Below, in pieces: positions 46,987-56,229 of a stretch of DNA of 64,000 bases. Under the pieces are notes generated by a model, which worked only from the letters and a program-made list of their open reading frames with translations, searched no databases and was not told where the DNA came from. Source of the DNA: Cytobacillus massiliigabonensis (GTDB taxonomy: Bacteria > Bacillota > Bacilli > Bacillales > Cytobacillaceae); contig NZ_LT904902.1 in assembly GCF_900199725.1 (NCBI RefSeq), positions 281,289-345,288 of the forward strand. The letters run 5' to 3'. Position numbers and translations under genes: made by a program. Numbering within the stretch: position 1 is the stretch's first letter; every line of letters starts with the position of its first letter.

Positions 46987-48210
46987 CTATAATAATCCTT
47001 CGCGTTCATAAAGAAACTCATATGATAAATCAATAAATAAATAATCACTGGAATGAAGCGGATATGAGAATGTTCGAATTGTTTCTCCTGTTTCAATATC
47101 GCTATACAGGTCAGAAAGAATTCCTTTTTTGTCATTTCTCATCTTCATAATATTTTCCAAAAAGTAAGGTCGCCAGCTCCAATTTTTATGCAAATATTGC
47201 TGCTGGACAATCCATTTATTATCCTTTTTAAAGATATTTGCAGACTTTTGGAATCCATTTTCATCACAAATGTAAAGTCTAAATGATACATCATTTAGAT
47301 ATTGAGAAAGAACCTTGATTAACTCCTCGTACTCCAATAATTTGCGACTTTTCCCCTGAAGAAATTGTGTGAGTCTTTCATTAAATTTCTCTGATACTTC
47401 ATGTAAAGCCTCTAGCTTTTTCTTTTCATAAGTAATATATTGCTGACATTTTCCTCTAAGCTTTTCTTTCATAATATCGCGATCAACAAAGTCCTCACCG
47501 GGATTGTGAAGGTAATAGCCTTGGTAGTACCTGCCGCCATTTCTCCATGCAAACTGCAGCTGATAATCCATTTCTATATTTTTAAAAAGCAAGGTTGCAC
47601 CAATTTTTCTTGCCAATAATGATAATGTGTATAAAATATCATGAAGAACATGGGCGGATGCAGTTGACCTAAGCTCATTTAAATCAACTTTTATAATATT
47701 CGGAGCGAGCTGGCCGATTCTGTCTAAATGGCTCCTTTCATTCCCCATATTATCAATAGCAATTTTAATTCCATATGTACGCAAATAATTCATTAAATGA
47801 TCTAAATGCTCCATGTTCCCCTTATAAGCTCGTTCTGTAGACTCCAAGACTATTCGATCAAGCATTATCCCTTTGCCTTGATACTCTAAGATGAGAGATA
47901 AAAATGATTCTGCATTATCATACATAAGTAAATCCGCGTCTTTATTTACAAATAAAAGCAAATCTTCTTCAGAAGAAATGGTAATAAACTTTTCAAGCGC
48001 CTTTTTCAACACTACATGATCAACTTCAAGGCGATACTCTTCCGGAATGCTCTCATCTAGGAAAAATGGTCCTAGGCTAACCACCCCGTTTTCCCCTTGA
48101 TACCTTCCGAATACTTCATAGCCTATGACACGATGTTCATCCGCACTGAATATCGGCTGAAAATATGGGAAAACATTATCTAAGTCTGTAAGGATTTCCA
48201 GTGCATCCAT
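46987..48210 (-). CDS. ykuI: YkuI, EAL-domain c-di-GMP-binding protein with PAS-like C-terminus
   Basis: The 407-residue protein has an EAL domain (about 10-245) and the YkuI-type C-terminal PAS-like domain (about 260-400). Instead of the EAL triplet it has EVF (in GYEVFGRYQ), and the metal-binding DDFG motif reads DNMG, so phosphodiesterase activity is likely weak or absent; it could be a c-di-GMP sensor, as suggested for B. subtilis YkuI. I chose ATG 48210, 9 nt after GGAGG, giving the B. subtilis length. Confidence 0.9.
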   Translation of the reverse strand: MDALEILTDLDNVFPYFQPIFSADEHRVIGYEVFGRYQGENGVVSLGPFFLDESIPEEYRLEVDHVVLKKALEKFITISSEEDLLLFVNKDADLLMYDNAESFLSLILEYQGKGIMLDRIVLESTERAYKGNMEHLDHLMNYLRTYGIKIAIDNMGNERSHLDRIGQLAPNIIKVDLNELRSTASAHVLHDILYTLSLLARKIGATLLFKNIEMDYQLQFAWRNGGRYYQGYYLHNPGEDFVDRDIMKEKLRGKCQQYITYEKKKLEALHEVSEKFNERLTQFLQGKSRKLLEYEELIKVLSQYLNDVSFRLYICDENGFQKSANIFKKDNKWIVQQQYLHKNWSWRPYFLENIMKMRNDKKGILSDLYSDIETGETIRTFSYPLHSSDYLFIDLSYEFLYEREGLL

Positions 48211-48314
48211 GCTCATAAACCTCCATAGAAAAGATGAATAATAAGAATAATGTATAATTATAACATATTTTTTACGATGTAACCGTCGGCAGATACTTTC
48301 CCTTCATGTAAAAT

Positions 48315-48345
48315 AAAAATACCGATAACTGTCATCGGTATTTTT
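48315..48345 (-). terminator. terminator after aspA
   Basis: A 12-bp perfect stem (48315-48326 with 48334-48345) carries T-runs. Confidence 0.9.
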
Positions 48346-48356
48346 ATTCTGCATTT

Positions 48357-49772
48357 TTATTTATCAAGTAAGGACGAGCCAGCTATTCCAGGCTTTGTCA
48401 TTTCATACGGATCTAAAATTAAATCCAATTCCTCTTCAGTCAGGACATCATATAATAAACATAATTCACGGATAGATTTTCCATTAACAATTGACTCTCT
48501 TGCAATTTCAGATGCCACATTATACCCAATATGAGGATTTACAGCGGTCAGCAGCCCAACACTTTTCTCAACATATTCCTTTAACCGCTCTGTATTTGCA
48601 GTAATACCTGATACACAAAAATCTGAAAATACACGGAAACCATTATTCATAATTGATATTGATTGTAATAAATTAAATAATAAAACCGGCTCCATTACAT
48701 TTAATTCAAATTGACCAGCTTCAGATGCTAAAGAAATCGTATGATCATTCCCAATTACTTGAAATGCAATCTGATTAATGACTTCCGGCATAACTGGATT
48801 AACTTTTCCAGGCATGATGGAAGAGCCTGGCTGGCGAGCAGGCAGATTAATTTCATACAAGCCTGCTCTTGGTCCTGAAGCCATTAAACGAAGGTCATTC
48901 GCAATCTTAGACATATTTACCATACATATTTTCAAAGAAGCAGAAACTTCCACATATGCATCTGTATTTTGGGTTGCATCAACTAAGTTTTCTGCTGGAA
49001 CAACAGGAATCCCTGATATTTCAGCTAAATATTGAACAACTTTTTCAATATAATTAGGGTCAGCATTTAAGCCTGTTCCTACAGCTGTAGCTCCCATATT
49101 TACTTCTAATAAATTATCTTTTGATCGTTCAATTCTTTTGATATCACGCTCAATGACATTTGTATATGCCCTAAATTCTTGGCCTAATCTAATTGGCACT
49201 GCATCTTGCAAATGTGTTCTTCCCATTTTTATAACTGAATCAAATTCATTTGCCTTTGCACTGAACGTTGCCTTCATTTCTTTCATTGTTGCTAGTAATG
49301 ATTCAAGCGCACGATAAACTGCAATATGAATGGCCGTTGGGAAAGCATCATTTGTTGATTGAGCCATATTTACATCAATATTTGGATTAAGATGAAAATA
49401 CTCACCTTTTTCTTTACCAAGAAGCTCTAATCCTCTATTTGCAATAACCTCATTTGTATTCATATTAATTGAAGTTCCTGCGCCGCCTTGTATTGGATCC
49501 ACGAGAAAATGATCATGCCATTTGCCAGTAATAATTTCATCTGCCGCTTGGCAAATGACTTCTGCTTTTCCTTTATATAGTCTGCCTACATCAGCATTTG
49601 CTAAGGCAGCAGCTTTTTTCACGATTGCCATTGCAATAATTAAATCTTTGTCTAATTGATATCCAGTAATTGGAAAGTTTTCAACTGCTCTTAATGTCTG
49701 TATCCCATAGTAGGCCTCGATTGGTACATGTTTTTCACCAAGGAAGTCCTTTTCAATTCTATATGTACTCAC
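48357..49772 (-). CDS. aspA: aspartate ammonia-lyase
   Basis: The 471-residue fumarase/aspartase superfamily enzyme converts aspartate to fumarate and ammonia. The superfamily signature GSSIMPGKVNPVMPE (about 318-332) with the catalytic Ser loop, TSINMNTNEVIANRG and GRTHLQDAVP are present. I prefer GTG 49772, 8 nt after GGAGG; the TTG at 49787 overlaps that site. It is monocistronic here, not in an ansAB operon, so it may serve fumarate supply. Confidence 0.93.
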   Translation of the reverse strand: MSTYRIEKDFLGEKHVPIEAYYGIQTLRAVENFPITGYQLDKDLIIAMAIVKKAAALANADVGRLYKGKAEVICQAADEIITGKWHDHFLVDPIQGGAGTSINMNTNEVIANRGLELLGKEKGEYFHLNPNIDVNMAQSTNDAFPTAIHIAVYRALESLLATMKEMKATFSAKANEFDSVIKMGRTHLQDAVPIRLGQEFRAYTNVIERDIKRIERSKDNLLEVNMGATAVGTGLNADPNYIEKVVQYLAEISGIPVVPAENLVDATQNTDAYVEVSASLKICMVNMSKIANDLRLMASGPRAGLYEINLPARQPGSSIMPGKVNPVMPEVINQIAFQVIGNDHTISLASEAGQFELNVMEPVLLFNLLQSISIMNNGFRVFSDFCVSGITANTERLKEYVEKSVGLLTAVNPHIGYNVASEIARESIVNGKSIRELCLLYDVLTEEELDLILDPYEMTKPGIAGSSLLDK

Positions 49773-49802
49773 TTCAACATCCTCCAAATAGTTAATGAAA
49801 AA

Positions 49803-49830
49803 GCCATGATAGAATGATTTCCATCACGGC
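49803..49830 (-). terminator. terminator after fadH
   Basis: GCCATGAT (49803-49810) pairs with ATCACGGC (49823-49830), one G-U, with GCTTTTTCATT on the minus strand; it separates fadH from aspA. Confidence 0.75.
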
Positions 49831-49933
49831 TTAAGTATACTACTATTTTATGAATTTTTCTGTTTATTTTTCACGCTTTTATTATTTTGGAATAGTAGGA
49901 AAAATCTAAAATTAAATTCGCAGTTTTACTTCT

Positions 49934-50698
49934 TTAGAACGGGTATTGATTTAGCCATTGTCCTCCATCCATTGTAATACATTCCCCATTTATATATGAT
50001 GCATGTTCAGATAATAAGAAGAATGCTAATTCTGCAATTTCCTCCGGTTTTCCCAGCCTCCCTAATGGAACACTTGAAAGGGTTCTCTTCGCTGCCTCTT
50101 CAGATTCCCATAATTTATCAGCTCCCCCTGTTCGTTCAATCGGACCTGGAGCGATCGCATTCACCCTTATTCCATACTGTCTTCCCCACTCAACAGCTAA
50201 TGTTCTCGTCATTGACAGAACACCTGCCTTCGCTGCTGCAGAATGAATAACACCAGGACCAGCATCCCAAGCATATGTAGCAATCATGTTAATAATACTG
50301 CCTTTTATCCCATTCTCAATCCAGTATTTCCCTACCTCACTTGAACAGTAAAATGTACCATTTAGAACGATATTAATAACCGAATTCCAGCCATTTGCAC
50401 TTAGTTTCTCCGCTGGACAGATAAAATTACCGGCAGCATTATTGATTAAATGATCGATTCTGCCAAAGGTATTTAAAGTTTCCGTCACCATATGCTTAAC
50501 GTGTTCCATTTCTCTTACATCCATTTGAACGGCCAATACTTGTCCAGATTCTTTTTCAATTTCCTTTTTCGTTTCTTCCAGTCGTTCAAGATTCCTCCCC
50601 GTAATAACGACAAATGCACCAGCTTCAGCAAATCGCTTAGCCATATATTTTCCCATGCCACTTGAACCGCCTGTAACAATAACGACTTTCCCTTTCAA
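49934..50698 (-). CDS. fadH: 2,4-dienoyl-CoA reductase-like short-chain dehydrogenase FadH (YkuF)
   Basis: The 254-residue SDR has the NADP site GGSSGMGKYMAK, the NNAAGNF motif typical of dienoyl-CoA reductases, and a catalytic region that replaces the classic YxxxK by HSAAAKAGV, also normal for this subgroup. The end (SYINGECITMDGGQWLNQYPF region) matches B. subtilis YkuF/FadH. It would act in beta-oxidation of unsaturated fatty acids. The start is TTG 50698 with GGGGGCG upstream. Confidence 0.9.
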   Translation of the reverse strand: MKGKVVIVTGGSSGMGKYMAKRFAEAGAFVVITGRNLERLEETKKEIEKESGQVLAVQMDVREMEHVKHMVTETLNTFGRIDHLINNAAGNFICPAEKLSANGWNSVINIVLNGTFYCSSEVGKYWIENGIKGSIINMIATYAWDAGPGVIHSAAAKAGVLSMTRTLAVEWGRQYGIRVNAIAPGPIERTGGADKLWESEEAAKRTLSSVPLGRLGKPEEIAELAFFLLSEHASYINGECITMDGGQWLNQYPF

Positions 50699-50884
50699 AT
50701 TAAACGCCCCCTAATAAAATGAATGATTATTCATTCTTATTCTACCATTAAGTAGAGAATTTTCGAACTATTTTTCATTATTAATCTATAATCTACTTTT
50801 GATTGTTAAAATTCTCCCTTCTTTTTAAAACCATTGTTTGATAGTATAAAAGAGATGAATTTTTTTAGATAGGTTGGTAAAAAC

Positions 50885-51751
50885 ATGCCGAAAAAAATCT
50901 CAAGAAGGTCCTTTTTGAAAAGAACAATTGGCTCGCTTTTCTCCATATTTGGAGTTGGTGCTGGAGGCTATTATTATTCGAGGGAAGTTGAACCTAAATT
51001 ATTGGATGTCAAACAGCATAAAATAATAAATTCTTCCATTCCTACTAGTTTCAATGATTTCAAAATCGTTCAATTTAGTGATACCCATTTAGGATTTCAA
51101 TATAATGCACAGCAATTAAAAAAACTTGTAAAAAAAATAAATGCATTGAAACCTGATATCATCTTTTTCACGGGCGATTTAATGGATACACCTAATCAGT
51201 ATCAGGAAGCAAACATCATTATTCCGCTATTACAGGAGTTAAAAGCGCCTTTTGGAAAATTTGCGGTCTATGGAAATCATGATCATGGCGGATATGGAAC
51301 AGATATATATAAGTCTATTATTGAAGAATCTGGTTTTAAATTACTTCTAAATAGTCATCAACAAATTAAATTAATTGATGGAAGCAGCATTTATGTCATT
51401 GGGATTGATGATGCAATGCTTGGTAAACCTGAAATTCGAACCGCGATTGAAGGGGTTCCAGATGATTCCTACAAAATTTTATTATCACATGCCCCAGATT
51501 TAGCTGATGAGGCAAAAAACTTTAACATACAGCTTCAGCTTAGTGGGCATAGCCACGGCGGTCAGGTAAAAATCCCTTTTGCAGGCGCACTTGTTATCCC
51601 GCCATATGCTGAAAAGTATAAAGAAGGATTTTACACAATTGGCAGCACCCCTCTAACACTCTATGTCAATCGAGGGCTTGGTACAACCCGTTTGCCATTT
51701 CGCTTTTTATGCAAGCCTGAATTGACTATTTTTTCTCTTTTTCAGAAATAA
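50885..51751 (+). CDS. ykuE: Tat-exported metallophosphoesterase YkuE
   Basis: The 288-residue protein begins with a twin-arginine signal (SRRSFLKR, then a hydrophobic stretch to about residue 28). The calcineurin-type metal motifs follow: DTHLG (about 67), GDLMD (about 98), GNHDHGG (about 133), and SGHSHGGQ (about 222). B. subtilis YkuE is a Tat substrate targeted to the wall and has phosphoesterase activity. The start at 50885 has AGGTTGG upstream. It is divergent from fadH. Confidence 0.92.
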   Translation: MPKKISRRSFLKRTIGSLFSIFGVGAGGYYYSREVEPKLLDVKQHKIINSSIPTSFNDFKIVQFSDTHLGFQYNAQQLKKLVKKINALKPDIIFFTGDLMDTPNQYQEANIIIPLLQELKAPFGKFAVYGNHDHGGYGTDIYKSIIEESGFKLLLNSHQQIKLIDGSSIYVIGIDDAMLGKPEIRTAIEGVPDDSYKILLSHAPDLADEAKNFNIQLQLSGHSHGGQVKIPFAGALVIPPYAEKYKEGFYTIGSTPLTLYVNRGLGTTRLPFRFLCKPELTIFSLFQK

Positions 51752-51752
51752 C

Positions 51753-51788
51753 AAAAGGAAAAGAAGCTTTCATGCTCCTTTTCCTTTT
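51753..51788 (+). terminator. terminator after ykuE
   Basis: AAAAGGAAAAG (51753-51763) and CTTTTCCTTTT (51778-51788) form an 11-bp stem followed by TTAG. Confidence 0.85.
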
Positions 51789-51815
51789 TTAGTTACTTTT
51801 CGTTTTATTCATAAG

Positions 51816-51855
51816 TTTTATCGCAGATTAACGGGAAGTAAGCCCCCCACTGATG
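51816..51855. repeat. dispersed repeat fragment (family A)
   Basis: TTTTATCGCAGATTAACGGG (51816-51835) is an exact inverted copy of 28025-28044, and CCCCCCACTGATG follows at 51843. It lies between ykuE and the GGDEF-EAL gene. Confidence 0.75.
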
Positions 51856-51861
51856 AAAACA

Positions 51862-53952
51862 TCACTTTATTTCAATTTCCTCTGCTGGAAGCGGCTTAGA
51901 ATACAAAAATCCTTGAGCTTTATGGCAATTTGCATTTAATAGAAATTGAGCCTGTTCCTCATTCTCCACACCTTCGGCAATGACCTCCATCCCTAAGCTT
52001 CTTCCCAAATGGATGATCGTTGTAGTAATGGCCGCATCTTTTTCATTTACATGCACATCTTTAACAAAGGATTTATCAATTTTTAATACATCGATTGGAA
52101 ATTGCTTTAAATAGCTTAAAGATGAATAGCCCGTTCCAAAATCATCAACTGAGATCGATACCCCTAGCTTTTTTAATCCAGATAATATTGGCGCTGTATC
52201 CTTCGTATCCTGCATAGCTCCTTCTGTAATTTCAATTTCTAAACATTTCGGATGGATTCGATATTTTTCTATTGCTTTCTGAATGATCGATAATAAACTA
52301 TGCTGCTGAAATTGTTTAGGAGAAATATTGATTGCAACTTTAAAATCTTTCTTTCCTTTGTCTGACCAATCCTTTATTTGTTTACATGCCGTCTCAATTA
52401 CCCAAGTTCCTATCGGGATAATTAAACCGGTATCCTCAGCTAGTGGAATGAAATCAGCTGGAGAAATAAATCCGAGTTTATGATTATTCCATCGTAAGAG
52501 AGCTTCATAGCTTGTTATTTTCATTGTCTTTAAGTCAATTTGGGGCTGATAATATAATGTTAGCTCATTTTTTTCAATCGCTTTGCGTAAAAATGTTTCT
52601 AATTCAACAACATTATTAATAATGGAATTCATTTCCGAACGATAAAATTGAAAATGGGCTTTTCCTTTTTCTTTCACCCGAAATAAGGCTTCATCTGCAT
52701 TTTTTATTAATGCTTCCGCATTATTTCCATCGTTAGGATACATACTTACCCCTATGCTCGGGGTAATATAATATTCCTTGGAATGCAAGTAAAACGAGCT
52801 TGTAAATCTTCCTAAAATATTTTGTGCAAAACGTCTCGCTTTACTTCTATCTGCATAAGGGAGAAGAATGATAAATTCATCTCCGCCTTGCCTGTAAACA
52901 GAATAATTCTTATGCCTAAGCTCACATAATCTATCTGCTACTTTTTTTAAGATTTCATCCCCAACGATATGGCCTAAAGTATCATTTAAATATTTGAAGC
53001 GATCTAAATCAATGGAAAGAAGTGCAAATTCTTTTCCGCTTTTTTTTGCATCTAAAATATAATTATCTAAATCTCTTAGCAATGCTCTTCTATTTAATAG
53101 ACCTGTTAATTGATCATGAAATGCCATATACCTAATGGTTTCGGCGTTTTCTGCCTGCTCGGAAATATCTTTGATAATAACATAGATTCCCTCTATTTCC
53201 GTATTTATAACAATTGGTACTGTCTTTAAATGAATAGATAAATAATGACCTTTTCTATGAACAAAATGAATATCTAATGACTCTGACGGATACCCATTCT
53301 TCGTTATATCGAATAAGTTTTGAAAGTCAGGTATATCCTGATCTCTAATCAAATTAAAAATAGAACGATTAGTTAATTGCTTTTCAGCATAGCCTGTTAA
53401 CTGATTGCCTGCAGGATTTACTTCGAGAATAAACCCTTTTAAATCAACTGAAATGATCCCATCTAAATTATGGTCTACGATTGAGCGATACTTCTGTTCG
53501 CTCTTTATTAAACGCTTTTTCTCTAATAATGCAGTGGTTATATCTCTCGTAACAGAAACAACATAAAGAACCTCATCTTTTTCATTAAGAATGGGTGTTA
53601 AGAAAGACTCCCCAATCATTGTACTCCCATCAGGCATTAAAACTTCATCAGAAAATATCATTGTTTCTTTTCTATCAAGTATTTTTTCATATTCTAATTG
53701 TAATGAGGAAGCTACTTCTTTCGAAAGAACTTCATTAAGAGTCTTTCCAATAAAACCATTTGATAACTTAGCATGTCTAATTCCTGGTTCATTTACAAAC
53801 AAATAACGGAATGAAGGTCCTTTATCAACCTTCATAATAAAAATCAAATCTTTAATATGTTTCAAAATAATATCATAAATAATTCTTTCAATTTTATTGC
53901 TAATCTTTTCATTATTTAACTCTCTTGATAATATTTCTTTCATATTTTCCAT
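51862..53952 (-). CDS. PAS-PAS-GGDEF-EAL c-di-GMP turnover protein
   Basis: The 696-residue cytosolic protein has two PAS domains (about 30-150 and 155-275), a GGDEF domain (about 275-440) with an intact GGDEF active site (YRQGGDEFIIL), and an EAL domain (about 450-690) with intact EALLRW, NISPKQ, EITEGAM, DDFGTGYSS and the downstream KIDKSF and AEGVE motifs. Both c-di-GMP synthesis and hydrolysis are possible; the PAS domains would select by an unknown signal. ATG 53952 has AAGGATG upstream. No membrane segment is visible. Confidence 0.9.
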   Translation of the reverse strand: MENMKEILSRELNNEKISNKIERIIYDIILKHIKDLIFIMKVDKGPSFRYLFVNEPGIRHAKLSNGFIGKTLNEVLSKEVASSLQLEYEKILDRKETMIFSDEVLMPDGSTMIGESFLTPILNEKDEVLYVVSVTRDITTALLEKKRLIKSEQKYRSIVDHNLDGIISVDLKGFILEVNPAGNQLTGYAEKQLTNRSIFNLIRDQDIPDFQNLFDITKNGYPSESLDIHFVHRKGHYLSIHLKTVPIVINTEIEGIYVIIKDISEQAENAETIRYMAFHDQLTGLLNRRALLRDLDNYILDAKKSGKEFALLSIDLDRFKYLNDTLGHIVGDEILKKVADRLCELRHKNYSVYRQGGDEFIILLPYADRSKARRFAQNILGRFTSSFYLHSKEYYITPSIGVSMYPNDGNNAEALIKNADEALFRVKEKGKAHFQFYRSEMNSIINNVVELETFLRKAIEKNELTLYYQPQIDLKTMKITSYEALLRWNNHKLGFISPADFIPLAEDTGLIIPIGTWVIETACKQIKDWSDKGKKDFKVAINISPKQFQQHSLLSIIQKAIEKYRIHPKCLEIEITEGAMQDTKDTAPILSGLKKLGVSISVDDFGTGYSSLSYLKQFPIDVLKIDKSFVKDVHVNEKDAAITTTIIHLGRSLGMEVIAEGVENEEQAQFLLNANCHKAQGFLYSKPLPAEEIEIK

Positions 53953-54172
53953 CAAAATCATCCTTATTGACTTCATTCCAATTTATTGGAATGTATCTAT
54001 GTATATCTTGGTTGAAAACATATTCTTGCCATACAGACAAATAATTCACTATTATTACAAAATTCAAGTACATTTTCCTTATTATAATATAAAACGACAA
54101 AAAACACATCGACTGTTTCTAAAATTGCACTATTTAAGGCAAGGAATTTAGCTGGATTTCTCCACTTATTGG

Positions 54173-54201
54173 TTGATTTTACCTTTTTATTAATGTATCA
54201 T
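54173..54201 (+). promoter_or_regulatory. promoter of the PadR-MFS operon
   Basis: TTGATT (54173-54178), a 17-bp spacer and TATCAT (54196-54201); the -10 lies inside the left arm of the inverted repeat. Confidence 0.6.
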
Positions 54202-54239
54202 TATGATATATCACATTGTTATATCATAATGATACATTA
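54191..54239. promoter_or_regulatory. 49-bp inverted repeat, likely PadR operator
   Basis: Two perfectly complementary 20-bp arms (54191-54210 and 54220-54239) flank a 9-bp spacer. Each arm holds its own 13-bp palindrome, TATCATTATGATA (54196-54208) and TATCATAATGATA (54222-54234), 26 bp centre to centre. It covers the -10 and start of the PadR gene promoter, so autoregulation is the natural reading. Confidence 0.8.
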
Positions 54240-54255
54240 GAAGGGAGCAATTCGA

Positions 54256-54864
54256 TTGTCTGTTGAACACACGCTGCTTGCTGTATTAAGTTATTGGCCT
54301 AGCACAGGGTATGATATTAAATCAGAATTCGAGCATAAGGCAGCTAGCCTTTATTGGGGTATGAGCTATGGCAGCATTTATCCAAAGTTAAAAAAACTCG
54401 AAGAAGAAGGGTTTATCTATACCCTTGAACAAGATGAAGAAGGGAGAAAAAAGAAGCTTTATGAGCTGACCCCAAAGGGCTGGAAGGAATTTGAAAATTG
54501 GCTCCTTACTTCACCAGCTTATCCTGTAGTTAAAGATGAACTGTTTATGAAGTTATCTACCTGGCATGACGATATGGATTACTCGATCTTAGTCGGACAT
54601 TTACAAAAAAGAAGAGGAGAGACAGAAGATATTCTGAGCTTTGTTAAAGAATGGCCAAGTAACGGCTACTCTTTCGTAAGTAAATTCAGCGCTTTAGCCA
54701 TTCGTTTTGCAGAAATGCGCTTAGAAGCAGAAATCAAATGGATCGATGAAGCCATTCACGCACTCCAGACGAATGATTTACCAAAGGGACAGGACCTTAA
54801 TAAAAATACTGATAAAATTTTAACAAGAAGAAGAAATGCGATTAATGACATTAAGGAGAAGTGA
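54256..54864 (+). CDS. PadR family transcriptional regulator
   Basis: The 202-residue protein has the N-terminal PadR winged helix (about 5-85: LLAVLSYWPSTGYDIKSEFEH, GSIYPKLKKLEEEGFI, ELTPKGWKEFENWL) and a C-terminal helical Vir_act_alpha-type domain for dimerisation. PadR proteins are repressors of efflux or detoxification genes, often released by small molecules. The start is TTG 54256 with AAGGGAG upstream. It is followed 3 bp later by an MFS exporter, its likely target. Confidence 0.92.
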   Translation: MSVEHTLLAVLSYWPSTGYDIKSEFEHKAASLYWGMSYGSIYPKLKKLEEEGFIYTLEQDEEGRKKKLYELTPKGWKEFENWLLTSPAYPVVKDELFMKLSTWHDDMDYSILVGHLQKRRGETEDILSFVKEWPSNGYSFVSKFSALAIRFAEMRLEAEIKWIDEAIHALQTNDLPKGQDLNKNTDKILTRRRNAINDIKEK

Positions 54865-54867
54865 TGT

Positions 54868-56145
54868 ATGAAAGCTGGAATGTTTAAGCCTCTTAAAATT
54901 CGTTCATTTCGTTCATTATTCGGGGCACAAGTATTTTCAGATCTAGGAAACTGGCTTGACTTCGTTGCTATACAGGTAATTGTTGCATACAACTGGGGAC
55001 TAGATGCCTCTGCAATTGCATCAGTGATAATCGTAATTGGCCTCCCATGGGTAATTGTTGGTCCCTTTGCCAGTGTGTTCGTTGATCGGATGCCCAAAAA
55101 GCCAATAATGATTATCTGCTTGCTATTAAGAATTCTTTTTGTGGGCGGACTCTTCTTCTCTCCTAATCTTTATATTCTCTTAGTTTTTGTATTCTTAAAA
55201 GGAACAGTTGCTGCTCTTTACGATCCAGCAAGACAAAGTACAATTCGAATGACTGTGCCTGATGACGAGCTTCCAGAAGCAGTTACTCTTAGTCAGCTGT
55301 CAGTTAATACAATGAAGATTATTGGTCCTGCACTCGGAGGGGGAATTATTGGATTATTCGGGGTGAAAAGCCCCTTCGTATTTGAAGCAATCGGTTTTTT
55401 TATCGCTATACTCTTCTTACTAACAATGCCAAAACTAGATGAAACAACTGATCAAATACCTAATAAGGAAGCAAAGAAGGGCAGCTATTGGAGAGATTTG
55501 TCTGAAGGAATTAGACATATTGCACAAACACGTTTATTAAAGATATCCATTATTCTTTCTTCTGTCGCCTTTTTCATCATCTTTCTCTATGATGGTCTAT
55601 TTGTTTTTATCGCTCAGGATTTAGGTTTTTCGGAAGGAACTTTCGGTCTGCTAATAAGCGGAGTTGGACTTGGAAGTGTCGCAGGCTCCGTATTATTAGG
55701 CTATTGGACAAATTGGAAAAAAAAACCTATCCATCTAATGTCTGGCACCTCTGTTTTTAGTGGGACATTAATTATTGCCATTGGTTTTGGAAGTATGGGA
55801 ATATTAGATTTGCCTTTGTTCCTGTGGGTGGCTGGCGCATTTTTACTTGGACTGCTTGGATCCGGGGAAGCCGTCCCTTATGGCTATGTATTACAATCAG
55901 AGACTCCTAAACAAATGATGGGAAGAGTCTCTGCTGCTGCTATGTCTATTCAAACCTTTTCCATGCTTATTGCACCTGCAGCAGGAGCCTTACTTGCAAA
56001 GTTGGCTAGTGTTGCTGCTGTTATGATCGGAGCAGGTACTGCAACATGTTTGTTTGGAAGTATCGTACTCTTATTTTTACTAAGAAAAACAAGTAAGGAA
56101 GCCTTTGAAAAACCTTCTGCATCTGTAAAGAAAATATCTGGTTAA
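54868..56145 (+). CDS. MFS transporter, drug-efflux type
   Basis: The 425-residue protein has 12 membrane segments and the MFS motif A-like loop FVDRMPKK between helices 2 and 3. The proline-rich DPARQST loop is typical of the EntS/MefA-like subgroup (MFS_3). It starts 3 bp after padR with AAGGAG in the padR 3' end, so the two are co-transcribed. It sits beside ykyB, where B. subtilis has the MFS gene ykuC, so it may be its positional counterpart. The substrate is unknown. Confidence 0.88.
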   Translation: MKAGMFKPLKIRSFRSLFGAQVFSDLGNWLDFVAIQVIVAYNWGLDASAIASVIIVIGLPWVIVGPFASVFVDRMPKKPIMIICLLLRILFVGGLFFSPNLYILLVFVFLKGTVAALYDPARQSTIRMTVPDDELPEAVTLSQLSVNTMKIIGPALGGGIIGLFGVKSPFVFEAIGFFIAILFLLTMPKLDETTDQIPNKEAKKGSYWRDLSEGIRHIAQTRLLKISIILSSVAFFIIFLYDGLFVFIAQDLGFSEGTFGLLISGVGLGSVAGSVLLGYWTNWKKKPIHLMSGTSVFSGTLIIAIGFGSMGILDLPLFLWVAGAFLLGLLGSGEAVPYGYVLQSETPKQMMGRVSAAAMSIQTFSMLIAPAAGALLAKLASVAAVMIGAGTATCLFGSIVLLFLLRKTSKEAFEKPSASVKKISG

Positions 56146-56229
56146 ACCCACTTTACTATTTTCATTACTAGGTAAATAGGGGTATAATAAGTTATACCCC
56201 TGTAATTACTCGGAAAGGAGCTATTCATA

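Noticed and set aside
48357..48366. aspA as part of an ansAB-type asparagine operon
   Set aside because: No asparaginase gene or ansR-like regulator is adjacent; the gene has its own terminator and is preceded by the fadH terminator.
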